DNA of 64,000 nt, taken from NCBI RefSeq assembly GCF_048771995.1, contig NC_133027.1, positions 5,452,001 to 5,516,000 on the forward strand. The letters run 5' to 3'. The notes beneath the pieces are model-generated. The model was not told where the DNA came from, ran no database searches, and saw nothing but the letters and a program-made list of their open reading frames with translations. Below, one piece after another: positions 26,519 to 39,180 of this stretch (the stretch's first letter is position 1; each line of letters opens with the position of its first letter). Position numbers and translations under genes: made by a program. This stretch comes from Taeniopygia guttata (taxonomy: Eukaryota; Chordata; Aves; Passeriformes; Estrildidae).

Positions 26519-26620
26519 AATTATTATCCCTGTTTTGTGGAAGAAAAACTGAAAAACAAGGTAGTATAACCTCAGAGCAAGGCAGGCACTGAACTGAGAG
26601 CAAAAGTCACACTCCCTTAT
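26519..26620 (-). repeat. probable MIR SINE fragment
   Basis: AATTATTATCCCTGTTTTGT, GGAAGAAAAACTGAAAAACA and, further on, CTCAGAGCAAGGCAGGCACT and GAACTGAGAGCAAAAGTC follow the order of an inverted MIR (attattatccccattttacagatgaggaaactgaggcacagag...). Divergence is high, so confidence is moderate. Confidence 0.5.
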
Positions 26621-29166
26621 ATGATATACAGTCATATTCCTACTGAAACTGAGGTTTCCCTGCTTCAGATAACTAATGCGAAATAATCAACAGAACCTGA
26701 TTCAGTACCTATAAATCCTGGCTACAAATACAAATGATCTGCAAGCTGAAATTACAGAAGTGTAAAGCTATTCATATGCAGCCATTAACTGAATCTCAAG
26801 CTGAATTTTATATATATAATATAAATGTGTAGTACCAGCCTAAGCATACATCTCTGTTTCTGCAGTATGGGAAGTGGTGGTAAGAAACACTCCAAGTGTA
26901 ACACAAGTATTACTGGTTGCATTTTTGTTTTAAACACAGTTAAAGAAAACTCTGAAGATGAGGGAAAAAAAGTGATTACTTCCCAAAATAAGAATAAACT
27001 GGGTTAGACCAAGATAGGGAGACATAACATCCCTTGTTTGACTCTCTAAATTCAGCTCCCTGACTTGTGCAGAGAAGTGAAAGGTTTTTATATGGGTTTA
27101 CTGGGCAAACCCAGATTTTATAAATAATTGCCTGTCAGGCTGTTCAAGATAGACAAACACACAGCAGACCAACAAAAACATGATCTGTCATATTTTTGAG
27201 AGAAATGTATGTTGAGTCTTCATTCTCTGGGACTTTAAGGAGACCAGTAAAAAATAAGTGCCAGTATTTTTCCTGCTTATGCATATTTTAAAATGTAAAA
27301 TCTGGGAGAGAGACAGCAACAGAAGGAATTTTGATTCCAGTACACAGTGCCTGAAATGGTTTCTTCTGTCTGTATTGAAACTAAACTTCTGAAGATCGAA
27401 ACTAAATACAATAAATGCTGGTGTCCTTTTAAAAAAGTCTGGATGTTTACAGCACGCATATAATTTTCCATGATTAAGGATGCCAACAAAAATAAAGAGT
27501 GATGATAAAAAGAAAAGTTTAATCATATATTTCAAAAAGCACAAATGGAACATCAGAAAACTTCCCCCCTTCCTCATTTAATACATTTTACACACTACTT
27601 TTAGTCCTTTACATACAAAAAATTTCCAGAAAACAGAAGCGTAAGCAGATAAAAGAGAAAAGCAATTTATGAACGGCAGCAATATTGGACGTACAACATT
27701 CACTTTTACAATATTTTGGTTGCAAAGAGGCATTTTATCATTTATTTAAAAAATATACATATATTTAAAGTCTTTGCAAGCAGGTCCAGGAGAGCAGGAC
27801 AACAAAACTACCTATAAACGACCACAAGAGCACACAGCAGGAATGAAAATTAAGACCTCACACACTAAGCAGAAAGGAGGAGGATAGCTGCACTATATAA
27901 AATACTTTGCTGTTCTCCTTTTGATCCCTTGAGTGTTCTGTATTAACTTGAGGCTTAAGGTGGATTCCAAGCCTGAGCTCTGGGCAGCTGAAGAAGACCC
28001 CTGACCTGTGGGTACCACAGGGACACCAGCAGGATGTGCCAGCAGATCCTGGTGACAGGCTGAAGCAGGAGCCCTTTTCTCTGCTCAAGCATCATCGTGG
28101 TTAGGTCTATATTTGTACAGTTTTTATGGGAAGAAATGAATGTGTTTGTGAGGCCAGCAAAGGATGGAGGAGCAAAGGGACAGGAACAAGCATGGAGGCA
28201 GGAACTGAGATTAGAAAAAAAAAAAAATCTTGAAAACAAACAACGTTAGCTAAAATATATTAAAAAAAAAAAAAAGGCAAAAAGAGCTGGTTTCTTCTTT
28301 AACCAAATCCAACAGAAATGCTGCCTTTGTCAACAACAGGGACAACATCTGCTTCCTGCAGCAAACGCTGAGCAAGTACATAACGTTAAGCCCTTGCCTA
28401 CAACCACTGAGATAGACACAGTTATTGAAACACTTTAGAATGTATTTTTCCAAATAGGGGCCCAATCCAGTGCCAAGTCACTGCAAAGGCTTTCTTTGAT
28501 TTTGGACAATGATGGCTCAAACCTTAGGAGATGTGAATACTGAAAATTTGGGTGTGAGCACTTAGCCTATCTTTGGGCCTGCTAAAAACCAAGCCTCTAA
28601 CTGGTGAAGTTTAGTTTACCTGAACTTTTCCTGAGTATCTTTGCATCCAAACTTGGTGTGCCTCACTGGATTAAACTGGGTTATACTCTGTGAACACTTA
28701 TATTGAGAGAAATAAGTGGGAATTAGTAGAAAATAGAGACAAAAAGCTTTTCTTTTTTGTAAAAATTGCAGAGAAAACTACATAACCTTTATACAGCCTA
28801 ATAAACCAACACTACCTAGTCTATCTCTGGCCTCTTCCTGCCCTATCCCGTTTTACAAAGAAACATCTTTTGGAGAACACACAGACTTCCAGACACTTAA
28901 ATAAAAATGACATGGCAGTCAGAAAGTCCCCTGCAAACTCCAGCATTGTCTGAGCTGCATTCTTGTCCACCTACACCCTATCCAAAACATCCTGCCATTA
29001 ATTAGCTAAATGTTCCAGCTAGTAAACAAGAATAACGATTGAGGGGGCTGGAAAAAGAGACAGAGACAGCCAGCAGATAGTCACAACAAACCAGCCCACT
29101 CACTGGTACTTGGAGACATTGGAGCTTGTATTTTTTTTCCTTCCATGGAGGGGAAAAGAAAATCAC

Positions 29167-29252
29167 CTTAATATAATACTGTCTTTCCTGTTGCTGCAGC
29201 CACATCCACATCAGCAGGCGAGAAAAGTCATCCCATTCCTGCGGTAGGCACT
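29167..29252 (-). CDS. candidate internal coding exon (86 nt), gene not identified
   Basis: On the minus strand a strong acceptor (pyrimidine-rich TTTTCTCTTTCCCTGACAG) is followed by an open 86-nt segment and then a donor reading AAG|GTGATT, which is acceptable but weaker. The segment reads in one frame, entered with two bases of a split codon and leaving in phase 0. It gives a protein-like peptide containing PQEWDDFSRLLMWMWLQQQ followed by ERQYYIK. Tryptophan content, acidic/aromatic mix and lack of low complexity distinguish it from its AT-rich surroundings. I could not assign it to a family, and no neighbouring exon of the same gene was recognised in the window, so it may be an isolated exon between long introns or a chance frame. 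Confidence 0.3.
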
Positions 29253-32200
29253 CTGTCAGGGAAAGAGAAAATCTGCAGTGAATTATCACATCAGCTTAAA
29301 CAAGGGAAGGAGGCAGAGAGTAAGGCAAGGCTTTCTTCCTGTTTTGTAGGCTATTCTGGCTGCAATCTAATAGTGTGCTTAATCTGAACATTTGTGGTGG
29401 GGAAGCTGTAAGCAACCACTTTGTCTATTAAAAAATCAGTGTGGTTAACAAGTGGTTAGTGACTCTATTTCAGGAGAGCAAGAGATAGGCAAAAATGTAA
29501 CATCCTCCTTTGTTAATTGCCTGCAAAATAGATGAGGCCAAAAACACACCGTTAGGCTGAATCTATTTATCCTTAATAAGCATGTATTCTCTATTCACCA
29601 TGTTCAAGAAACATTTCTAAACTGCCTGAATACTATATAAATTATTGAATAATTACAGTTTTCCAAATTTAATCTATAGTCTGAGTCTGAAGTTATATAA
29701 ACAGACGCTGGTATAATCCCCAACACTCCAAACAAAATTAAAGACTCTCTGGTCAGTAGGAAATAATTAGATATCCCATATGTTGTAAACTAGGATGATG
29801 TGTTTCCAATGGTAAAGAAGCACAAGAGTTAAGTGACACTTGAGAAAATAATTTTTAAAAATCCTGTGACACTGTCTCCCTAAAATACCTTTCATGCATT
29901 TTTAACAGCTCTTTCCAAATCAATATAGGAAACTATACCTTTTAATGCTACTAAAAACCCTATAATGTAAGGAGATATTCTCAGTTTAAATTTTTTTTTC
30001 TATTAACAATACCTTTAAAAAAGCAAAGGAATTTAAATAGTTTTGCTTTATTTGGTTCACCTTCAGCAACAATCCTGTTTTAAAAATGAAAATGTAGTCA
30101 TCTATTTCATTATAGTTAGTGCTTCGTCAGATTTATTTTGTACCTCTTCAGTCAAAGTACTTAGGAAGTGCCATATATAACCCCCATTTTTAGTGGCTCT
30201 ACCAATTTCCTAATTAATTTCAGCCAGATCAATTTCTCCTCTCTTAAAGTAGAATTAGAGTAACATTAGGAGTAAAGGATAACCTCAAACAACTTTGGAT
30301 ATAAATAGCATTTATACTGAACTGTAAAGAAACCATTTCAAAACCAGCAAGGATGTATTCAGAGAGACAATTTACAAACCCTGAATATGCAAAAGGAAAT
30401 ATGTACAAGATGTTCATTACAGCATCCTCTACATTAACACCACACTTCAGTCTGGAGATCTAGCAGCATATGGCACTGAAGTCAAAGAGCAGAACATCAA
30501 CTCTGGGATATACAGCCAAGACATGACAGTATCACCACAAACAAAACACAAAATAAATCCAAGACTCTATACCCAAACATGAAATGCCCAAGACAGACTA
30601 GCCAATAATTTTGAAAGGATCTAATATAGTCCCACAACCACAAGCAGAAAGTCCAAAGCAGTTTGGATGTTCAGCTTGCCCAAACCATTATGGCTGGCAT
30701 TTGGAAGTCGATGCAAAAGTAATGTTTGTAGCTGCTTGACCCCAATAATTTCACAGAGCTTTATAACCCAAGTGACAACCTTTAACACATAAGGAAAATA
30801 TTCAGGACTACTGTGCAATTTGCTTGGAGACAAATGATGTACAAAGCTGGATCTACATGAAAGACAAAAGGTTGAATTTTGTGAAAGGAATTTTGGTTAC
30901 GAAGCAAAGTTGGGCTTGGCTGGGCTCACCTGGGAAATAATGAAGTTTAACATTTTCCAACATGGGTGGTGTTGTACAGTCAGTTATATCCCTGCAAAGG
31001 TCATTTCAGAAGCCAGTTCATGGCAGGCAGGATAACACCTCTGGAAAGTTGGGCACACCCACTGGTCTATATTTAGTGATATATTATAGGAAGTGTGGCT
31101 ATAGTTAGGATTGAAAACTATTTCCTACTTCACTCCCCCTTTCACATACTTTAAACTTTCTGAAACATTTGCCCTTGGGCTGAAATTTCCTCTGCTTTAA
31201 TCTCTGCCTGAAGTTCACTTTCTTTGGAAACAACAACAAAAAAAAATTCCTGAAGCCATTATGAAGTTCAGCAATAATGAAAACAACACATTTTTTCCTT
31301 CCCAAGCCAGACAAAGTGATTCTGATATATGTATGTTTCATTATGGAATTTAGCCATGAATTGAACCATTTTACCCAGAAACCATTCATACCTTCAACCT
31401 CAGCATAAAGTTAACTGTTTTGAAAATCAATATTTCAGAGGAGGGAGTTTGCTTCATCCCATTCCATAACAAGATAACACATCGTACTCATTTTGATACA
31501 TTACTAGATAATAAAGGTTAATCTCCAAAAAGCTTTTATGCAGAGAAAAAGTATTTTACAGACATCCTATCTTTCTGAGTTATACCAGATATCTTTAAGA
31601 TCTATACAACTGAATTTGTGATACTGAAAGACAGATCTTTACATGCCAAGAATCATGAAGAGAAACAGCAAGATGTTTTTCATAAAACTCACATGTGCAT
31701 GTGCCCTTGCAAGAGTTTAGATGTATGTGGCAGACATTTAATGTGGTTGGAGATAATTTAGAGGGTTTGGATGACACTTCTGGGTGCTTTATGCCACTTT
31801 GGCAGCATCCATATTTAACTTTTTTTAAATATGATTATTTGGCTCAGAATTACAGATAGAGGATGATGCAGGCTCTTGATGTGGGATTAAAATAGCTGTA
31901 TCCATTTTGCTGGATATGTCTTGCTGTAAAGAGATAACATAAGCCCATGGTTCCTCCTGGAGCCCTTTTTGGAAAAGTGTCTACTGCATCCAAATTTTGT
32001 GTGTGTTCTCTCTTAAAATTTACTACCAGGCTGTGCTTTGACTTTTCCTGCTGTAGGCTGAATCTCTGCTACGCTTGAAGTTCTGTAAGACTCTTGCTGT
32101 ACCAAATATGTGCGGAAGTGGTCAAGAGACCAACTTTCAGACATGGGGAATCACCTAATCTGGCACAAATTAGACAAGTCTGCCTTCTCAGAATGGCTTT

Positions 32201-32496
32201 CATGTCCTAAAAAGTTGATCTAACCTTATTTGGCTATTCTAGCTCTCACAGGAACTCTTCCTGCTCCTTGATATCACATGACAAGATTCTTCCGCCTTTT
32301 CTCTGACCTCCTTGAAGGTAGAAGGACAGATTAGTGCTAACCAGAGCCAGAGGCTGCACAGGCTGTGTCAATGGGAAAGCAGAAACATGACCTTCATCTT
32401 GTCCAGGCCACTTCTACAACTTGCTCCCATTTAGGGGAGAGTTGTGATGATTTTGCTTCTTGGTCCTCGCTTCCCAGTCCTACCCTGACCAAGTGG

Positions 32497-32575
32497 GTCC
32501 ATCCCTGCCCATGGCAGTGGGGCTGGAACCAGATCTTTAACATGTCTTTTAACCCCAACCATTCTATAATTCTAC
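32497..32575 (+). repeat. CR1 LINE 3' tail fragment
   Basis: GTCCATCCCTGCCCATGGCA, GGGGCTGGAACCAGATCTTT and the end CAACCATTCTATAATTCTAC match the last 80 bp of CR1. The ACCTT and GTCCCTTCC parts are altered. Short 5'-truncated copy. Confidence 0.85.
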
Positions 32576-33126
32576 CCCGTGAAGGTATCTTGTGAAGAAC
32601 CTTCTCAGGCATCCTCTATACAGGAATGCTCCCTTGGAAATGTTGCTCCTTCAAGTTGTCAAAGCACCTTGGATTCAGACACAGGATCCTCTCTGCAACA
32701 CTACCATTATTTAATCAATGAAGACAGGCATTTTTCCAGCCATCTGAAAGGAGGCACAATGAAGCAGAAAAGATGGACAGTATTCACTACTGTCAGTTGT
32801 CTAAAAGCAACACCTTGCTTTGCCCTTAGTTTGGTGAAAGAAGGAAAAACTAACAGTTTAAAAATCCATCATGGAAGAAGGGAACTTGGCCAATCTAATC
32901 CTCAAACTTCATGAAAAATTAGCCATTTTCTACTCTCTTTGTTCTTGGTCCCATTTCTCTCCTGTAGTAGTAGGCCTGTAGTGTCATTATGAAGGACCAA
33001 AAAGATCCACTCCCAGAAAAGTGTAGCAAAATTCCTGTCCTCACAGTAGGTCCTATGATATGGGACAGCTTAGTGAAGAGTTCATAGGACAATTTAAAGG
33101 ACAGATAATTGTGTTTATTAGCAATT
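32576..33126. other. unique noncoding sequence
   Basis: This 550-bp spacer lies between two plus-strand CR1 copies. A 111-codon open frame begins next to the first CR1 tail (32579-32914), with no recognisable domain. Confidence 0.5.
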
Positions 33127-33391
33127 TAGGACTAGGAAGATGGCTTTAAACTGAAAGAGAGTAAGTTTAGATTGGATATTAGAAAGACATTGTTCCTTGT
33201 GAGGATGGTGAGGCCCTGTCATAGGTTGCCCAGAGAAGTTGTAGTTGCTCCAATCCTGGAAGTGTCCAAGGCCAGGTTGGATAGGGCTTGGAGCAACCTG
33301 GGACAGTGGAAGGTGTCCCTGCCCATGGCAGAGTGTTAGAACTGGATGACTTTAAGGTCCTTCCAATCCACACCAGTCTGTGATTCTATGA
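33127..33391 (+). repeat. CR1 LINE 3' end, about 265 bp
   Basis: It reads GGCTTTAAACTGAAAGAGAG, TTAGATTGGATATTAGAAAG, GTTGCCCAGAGAAGTTGTAG, GTCCAAGGCCAGGTTGGATA, GGAAGGTGTCCCTGCCCATG, and ends CAGTCTGTGATTCTATGATT. Well-preserved UTR and tail, plus strand. Confidence 0.95.
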
Positions 33392-36300
33392 TTTACAGAA
33401 ACAAGTCCCAGCCAAACATGAAGATGATGTACTCCTCAATGAGAGAACTGAGTAGATTACCATACCAAGACTTCTGAATAGGCACCTCAGCTAGAAATGT
33501 TTTCCAGTTAACAATTTACACTAGTGCATGATTTCACAGCTGTAGCATGATGAGAAAGAATAATTTTGGCAGGAGAAAGAAACAGCTGTGATTTTTGAGT
33601 GGGCTGAAGCTTAATTTTTATTTGGGATAAAATTTGGAAAGTCTGGGGTAAAACATCTCCAGCGGGCACTCGAGACACCAAAGTTTACTGGGCCAAATCC
33701 AACACTGGTTTAAGTCTGCAGTTCTCCTTGCACTAAAGTTAAGCACAATGTCACACTGCAGGCCTGTTGCATCACTTAGAGATGTTAAACCCTGAATTAT
33801 AAGCCCTGTGTAAGAGAGTTACAAAACAGCATTTATAAAACTTGAAGTCTGCCTTTCTTGGTGTCCTCTTGTATGTGTGTGGGCAAGTGGTTTAATTACA
33901 GTGCATAAAATGGAATGGCAGACAGAGACATCCAAATCAAAGAGCAAGCCCTGGCTGAACTTCATTAGCAAACATAAATGCAAATAGGCACATCTTGCTT
34001 GTGAAATGCCATGGTCCTTTCTGCCTTGGGTAATTTTACTCTCTTCTCTGACATTTGCATAAATGTAAATCAAACCATATAACTTGAGCAGCTTTGTGAT
34101 AGGGGACTCATATGCAGAACTTCTATTAAATATAATTATCTTCATGCAGCCTTACAATGTTACTGTAAAAATTGGGGAGGGTTGGATCTCAGACAGTGAG
34201 AGCCTTTATTTAAGAACAGTGGAGGGAGCCCTGCTCTTTAAATAAGAGACATTCTTGGATCAGACACTGGCTGGCAGGATGGAAAAAAGATGTAGCATTA
34301 ACTTTCATTCCATTCCAAATAACCTGGAACCCATAAACCACCAATATTCTCTAATTTTGAATCTGCTCCTTTTCTCCCTGTCTCTTCTTTCCATTTTATT
34401 TGGGAAATGTTAACTTTGAAATCTCATTAGCTTGCCATAACATCAAACAGGTCACCCCGGACAGATTCATAACTCTTTGTACATAAAAACATTTAGATTA
34501 AGAACCCAGTGATTAAAAGGTTGCTCCTCTAATTTATCCCAGTCTGAATAGACAAACCACATGCAATGTGTCAGCTTATTTAGAGATTAAAATAATAATT
34601 AGCTTAAGAGGCAAAGTATAAGCAACATTGTTTGAAAACAAAAATCCATGTGTTGTTTAGAATGAATTGCTTCTGTTTAAGTTTAAATAAATTTGTGTGG
34701 ATATAAACTCTCTTTATCAAAAGTGCATCCATGTTACAAAAGAAATATAATGGATAATCCTCCCTCCAATTTACAACAATAGCACTGAAAGCTCTAATTC
34801 CACAAACCCATCTTTAATCAGTAGCCAAAGCACAGATGACTGATGTTACTCAAAGGATGAGGGAGAGCTTTATGTAAGTAATGTTGTATACATAGTCAGT
34901 AATGAATAACACAACACAAATATGTATCTATGGATACCCAAGCTTAGCACAGACTTACTTGTATGATGCTCTGGCTGATCTGCCCTGCAGTTGCCATGAA
35001 ATCTCATGGATTTCATTTATGATGAGGCCAGACCAATGTGCTGAGAGCTACAGCATCCATTTATCCTGTATTCTGTAACAGTCCCTCTGGAAGCACAGCC
35101 ATGTTGGTGCTTACACTAGATCCCAGGAAACCACTTGTGAAGATTGAGTGACACAGACTCCGCTTAAATGAGCAAAGCAGAGCCGGTTTTTTACACCAGT
35201 TTACCAGTATTTATAGGTCACTACATTGAAACAAAATTTTCCACTCCAATCCCTTTGTCCCAGTCCCCTTTAGAAACACAATCTTCTGATTATTCTTCTT
35301 GTGCTACTAATGTCCTTTCTTATCTCTTTTGCCAGCAAAGTCCTTGTTGTATCTTCCTTTGTCAGAACAGTCAGAGTGACCAGACATGATGTCTTCACTT
35401 CTGTTCTCGCCTTGAGTCTATCTGTCCCTCAGCTTTCACTGTACCAGGTGTAAGAAACACCAACAGCTGCATTCCTCAGGTCTGTTCCCTGAGTCCTCAG
35501 CCTGGTGACACACCAGGGACAGCAGCAGTGTCCATGCCAAGAGTCCCTGCCATCAGAAAGGGACCGGAGATCACAAGAACACTTCATGTAGGTGCCCACA
35601 AACATCACGCATTGATAAAAATACTACTCCAATAAACCACCCATCAACAAAATGCTTCCCAGCAAAGTCAGCTCTGGCCTTTTATCTGCCAGTGGCATAA
35701 ATTTTTAATAATTTTGTAACACCGGGCTGCTGTGTACAGGAATGGGTCATATTCAGGATATATCATCCAAGTCTGTTAAAGAACATAGTCTAGATCTCAA
35801 CTATCCAACTTTTGTATTGCTGCTTTCTGCTTCTGGGATAAACGACGTTCCCAAGGCTGATGACAATGTAGGATCACTGGAAAAAAGGACCAAATGAATT
35901 TCTCAGGCACCCTGTGCAGTACCACCCAGTGGCTGGAGAACAAAATGTAGGGCTTGTACTGCTGTCCTCCAGTGTATTTGGCCAAAACTGCAATTCTGCA
36001 GTTAACAAAAAAATGCTGCTCTCAGGGCTGGGCTGGTATTGTAAAAAAGAAAAAACAAGGCAAAAGGATCATTGCTTCTGTTGCAGCAAGAACTGGGGTG
36101 TGGGAGTGGGGTACCAATGTCTGCCAAGAGAAAAAAAGAACAAAATTGGTGGGGAGAGAGGGATCATTTTAAGTCTCTCAGAGGGTACTGTAAACAGTGG
36201 AGAAAGAAGGAAAAAATGGAACTATAAAACAATACTTGGCAGCTAGTTTTGCAAAACAAACATATTTTCAGAAAATCTTTCCCATCACTGCCACAGCTTT

Positions 36301-37242
36301 AATGGGCTTTATTTGTGTGAGAGCAAGAAACCCTTTTTTAATTGTCAGAGGAAAGGCGGCGCTGCTTTGCACACTATTAAGAAATTCCTGTTCTGAGCCC
36401 TACTTCAACCACACACTGCTCTCCACTCACAGTCAGGGAGAGGAATCCCTTTCCCCAGGCTGCACAACCTGTAGCAGGGCTCCATCACCCCTCTTCCCCG
36501 GACAGCATCCAGCATCAGCTGCTTCTGCTGTGGAGAAAAGTTGAAATCCAGCAAGTTCCTCTTGCTGTGGGTTTAATGGCCCATAACTGTCTGCCCAGGA
36601 CACAATGCTGCCAAAGCACACAGCAGGTCTCCATGGGGCACCAGACCTCGATGGATATGACCTGCTGGAATCCAGCATAATTAGGAGAGCTTAATCCGCT
36701 CACCCACTGGAAATGCAGTGGTTCCTGAGTGTCCCTGATCTCCTCATGAGCAGTGCAATTAGTTCACTTATATTTTTACTGCCTTCCATCAAATTGGTCA
36801 TAACACCTGGAGCTGCTCAAGGGTCATACTCTCCTCTCCTGATGTGCTTTAGCTGCATGGCAACAATAATGTACACAGGGAACTTTATTATGTTTGAGAA
36901 TTAAATTAAAACTGGAAGTCTTGAGACTTTAGGTATGACTGGACACTGAAACCTCTGGTTTATGACTCAGGGCACTGCACAGTCACAGCACTCCCATCTG
37001 AAAATATACCACTTACAATAAAAACTCGTTCAGCCTTAGAGAAATTCAGCACCAAACAACCTGGATGGCTCCCTGTCTCCAGGGATGACTTTATTTGACC
37101 TTTTAAGATTTTCTTCTACTGCAGTAGAAGCTCAGGGGTTTATTCTGTAGGAAGTGACAAAAGAGGTTAAATTTCCCCTCTGTGTCACCACTGCTGATGA
37201 CCTCAGCATAGGAGCTAAAGAGAAAATTTATTTGGAAACAAT
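33392..37242. other. unique noncoding sequence
   Basis: No gene or interspersed repeat recognised over 3.85 kb. The stretch at 36350-36690 is GC-richer and holds several overlapping short open frames on both strands (up to 115 codons), none with a domain or convincing splice boundaries. Confidence 0.5.
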
Positions 37243-37450
37243 ATGGTGTGGTACAGTCTCTGAGTACAAGGGCAGGAGCCAGGGCTGGGCTCTGCTCCCA
37301 GCTCTGACACTTACTTGCTGTGTGGCCTCAGACAAACCACTTAGTGCCTCTGTGCTTCCATTTCCCCTGCCTTTGAAACAGAAATACTATCACTCACTGA
37401 AAACCTCTTTTTGAGGGTTGCTTGATTACAGAGCTAATACACGACACTCT
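37243..37450 (+). repeat. MIR SINE, nearly full length
   Basis: The head (ATGGTGTGGTACAGTCTCTG) is followed by GCTCCCAGCTCTGACACTTA, CTTGCTGTGTGGCCTCAGAC, AAACCACTTAGTGCCTCTGT and TGCTTCCATTTCCCCTGCCT. A diverged 3' end (TTTTTGAGGGTTGCTTGATT, then ACAGAGCTAATAC) parallels MIR 'cctcatagggttgttgtgaggattaaatgagataatac'. All MIR segments are present in order across about 205 bp. It is the best-preserved ancient SINE here and is inactive. Confidence 0.88.
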
Positions 37451-37923
37451 GAATACATTGTATACTATGCCATAATTATAATTTTCATTGCATTTTATCT
37501 TCCATTTTAATGGCTAAAATACCAGATGTAGAGAAAAGGATGCTAAAATTTGCAGCTATTGCATAGGAGGAGTGGGCATTACTTTGAAATTAAATTATTC
37601 GGACAAACAAACGGAGTTCACCTACATTTTCCACTTAAACCTGTTGAAATTGTAACAAAAAGCAGCATCTAATGACATTTTGTAACACACTTCTCCCCTA
37701 CCTCCTGAAAGCATCTTGCAAACGCTCTCTGCAGAGGGCACGGCAACTCTGCTCTCTCTGATTCACCAGAGCAGTTCAGCGGGGAAATGAGAGTCCAACC
37801 AACAGCTCAGGTCTGGGAAGAGAGGAATTTTCTCAGGCTCCGAGGCCCTTTGCTGGTGGCAGCACTGGGGTGTGGCCACTTCTTGCCCCGCTCAGCCCTG
37901 ACTGATGTGCTCTGTCTGCACAG

Positions 37924-37950
37924 GGCGCTGGCGCACCGGAGCAGTGGGAG
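37924..37950 (+). other. candidate 27-nt microexon or short UTR exon
   Basis: An acceptor reading TGTGCTCTGTCTGCACAG is followed by 27 GC-rich bases with two CpGs and then a near-consensus donor (GGGAG|GTAAGAGG). The length is a multiple of three and all three frames are open; one reads GAGAPEQWE. The surrounding DNA is AT-rich a short distance away, so a GC-rich block bracketed by good splice signals stands out. The parent gene is unknown, and it could equally be a noncoding exon or chance. Confidence 0.22.
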
Positions 37951-39061
37951 GTAAGAGGAATTAAGGTAATGCATCAGTGGTTGTCAGTGAAGGAGATGGG
38001 AAGGGGGTGGGGGGGAAACAGAAAAAAAAAAAGAGGCAAAAGAAATATACTATTTCAATCAAAGTCTGAAATTTGTAGAAGTGGTTTTGGTCTCAATATA
38101 GAAAAAATATTTATCCAAGAAACTCCTACTCGGGTGCGAACATCCTACTTCTAGTGGGATTTTGCTTGGCAAAGTGCTGTGAAAGAGTGGAAGCTAATAC
38201 AGAACATGTCTATAAACAAATATATTTATTTAGTACAGATTGACACATTCACTAGAGTATTTCAGTGATTACACATGTAAAACTATTTCCTATAGTGGTT
38301 TCCTTTTGTGATTCTGCTAATTTATTCAATCCACCCCATTTTCATGCATTGAATGTTATGAGCCATTTCAGCCACCCAGACTGAAATGTGTTTGGAGACT
38401 ACATGCCTGTTTTTTCATTTCATCATCTACACATAATTATTTGGTGATATTCGGAATTTGAGCTCAAATGGAAGCCAACCAACATTTTAATAGCTTAAAA
38501 ATCACACAAAATGAAATCTGCCCTGAGGTTAATGAATAAGAGCCAAATCTTGAGGCTCTTGCTCAGTTTTTACTCGCTCCTGATTCAGGCAAAAGTTGAA
38601 TCAATTGTAGTTAGACTGATTAAAACCAGAAGAATATATATATTTGGACCTTTCTCTCAGGTAAAACTGAATAAATTACCTAGGATTAGGCTGCAGAATG
38701 GCATCCAATCGATCTTTCACATGTATTTCTGGTATACACCGGAGAAAAAATCCAAGTGCTGAGGCAGTTCAAACCAATATTTTAGCAGCAGAATAAATTA
38801 TTACACACTACCAAGTTTTATGACATTTATATTAGAAATAACCCTGAATCAAAATAGGTTTCCTGGTCTCTCCTGAACTTCTGAAAATCAGGATCAAATC
38901 CAAACTTAAAAAATGGTTCACTAAGTAGGAAAGCCAAATGCCTCTATCCTTCAAAACAAAGCTCCTTCCTTAATTAGAACATTATTCCAGGCATGTATTG
39001 ATACAAGTATTTGATTTTAGATGATGGCAAGCATTTATAATTTAGGAAATCAAAGGTTATT

Positions 39062-39180
39062 CTTTAATTACATGCAGGATGCCCTACCCCTTATGCAAAG
39101 AATGCAATATGCCTGTAAAAAATACAAAGCAGAGCAATTAATTGCTTTGAACAGTTAACACTTCATTAGTAATTGGTGAT
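39062..39180. promoter_or_regulatory. possible conserved noncoding/enhancer-like segment
   Basis: Within about 120 bp there are TTTAATTACATGCAGG, an octamer-like TTATGCAAAG, AGCAATTAATTGCTTTGA (an AATTAATT palindrome overlapping a TCF-like CTTTGA) and TTCATTAGTAATTGGTG. Such dense TAAT and ATGCAAA motifs are typical of vertebrate developmental enhancers. There is no conservation information here, so this is only motif-based inference. Confidence 0.2.

Larger units (their letters stand above)
21161..32496. other. CR1-free noncoding stretch with simple repeats
   Basis: Over 11 kb I find no CR1 copy, in contrast to both flanks. Contents listed separately are an A19 tract, a GAAA-rich tract, an AT-rich inverted repeat, an A15 tract, a probable MIR relic, a 142-codon open frame, and a candidate 86-nt exon at 29167-29252. 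Nothing else could be recognised. Confidence 0.5.
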
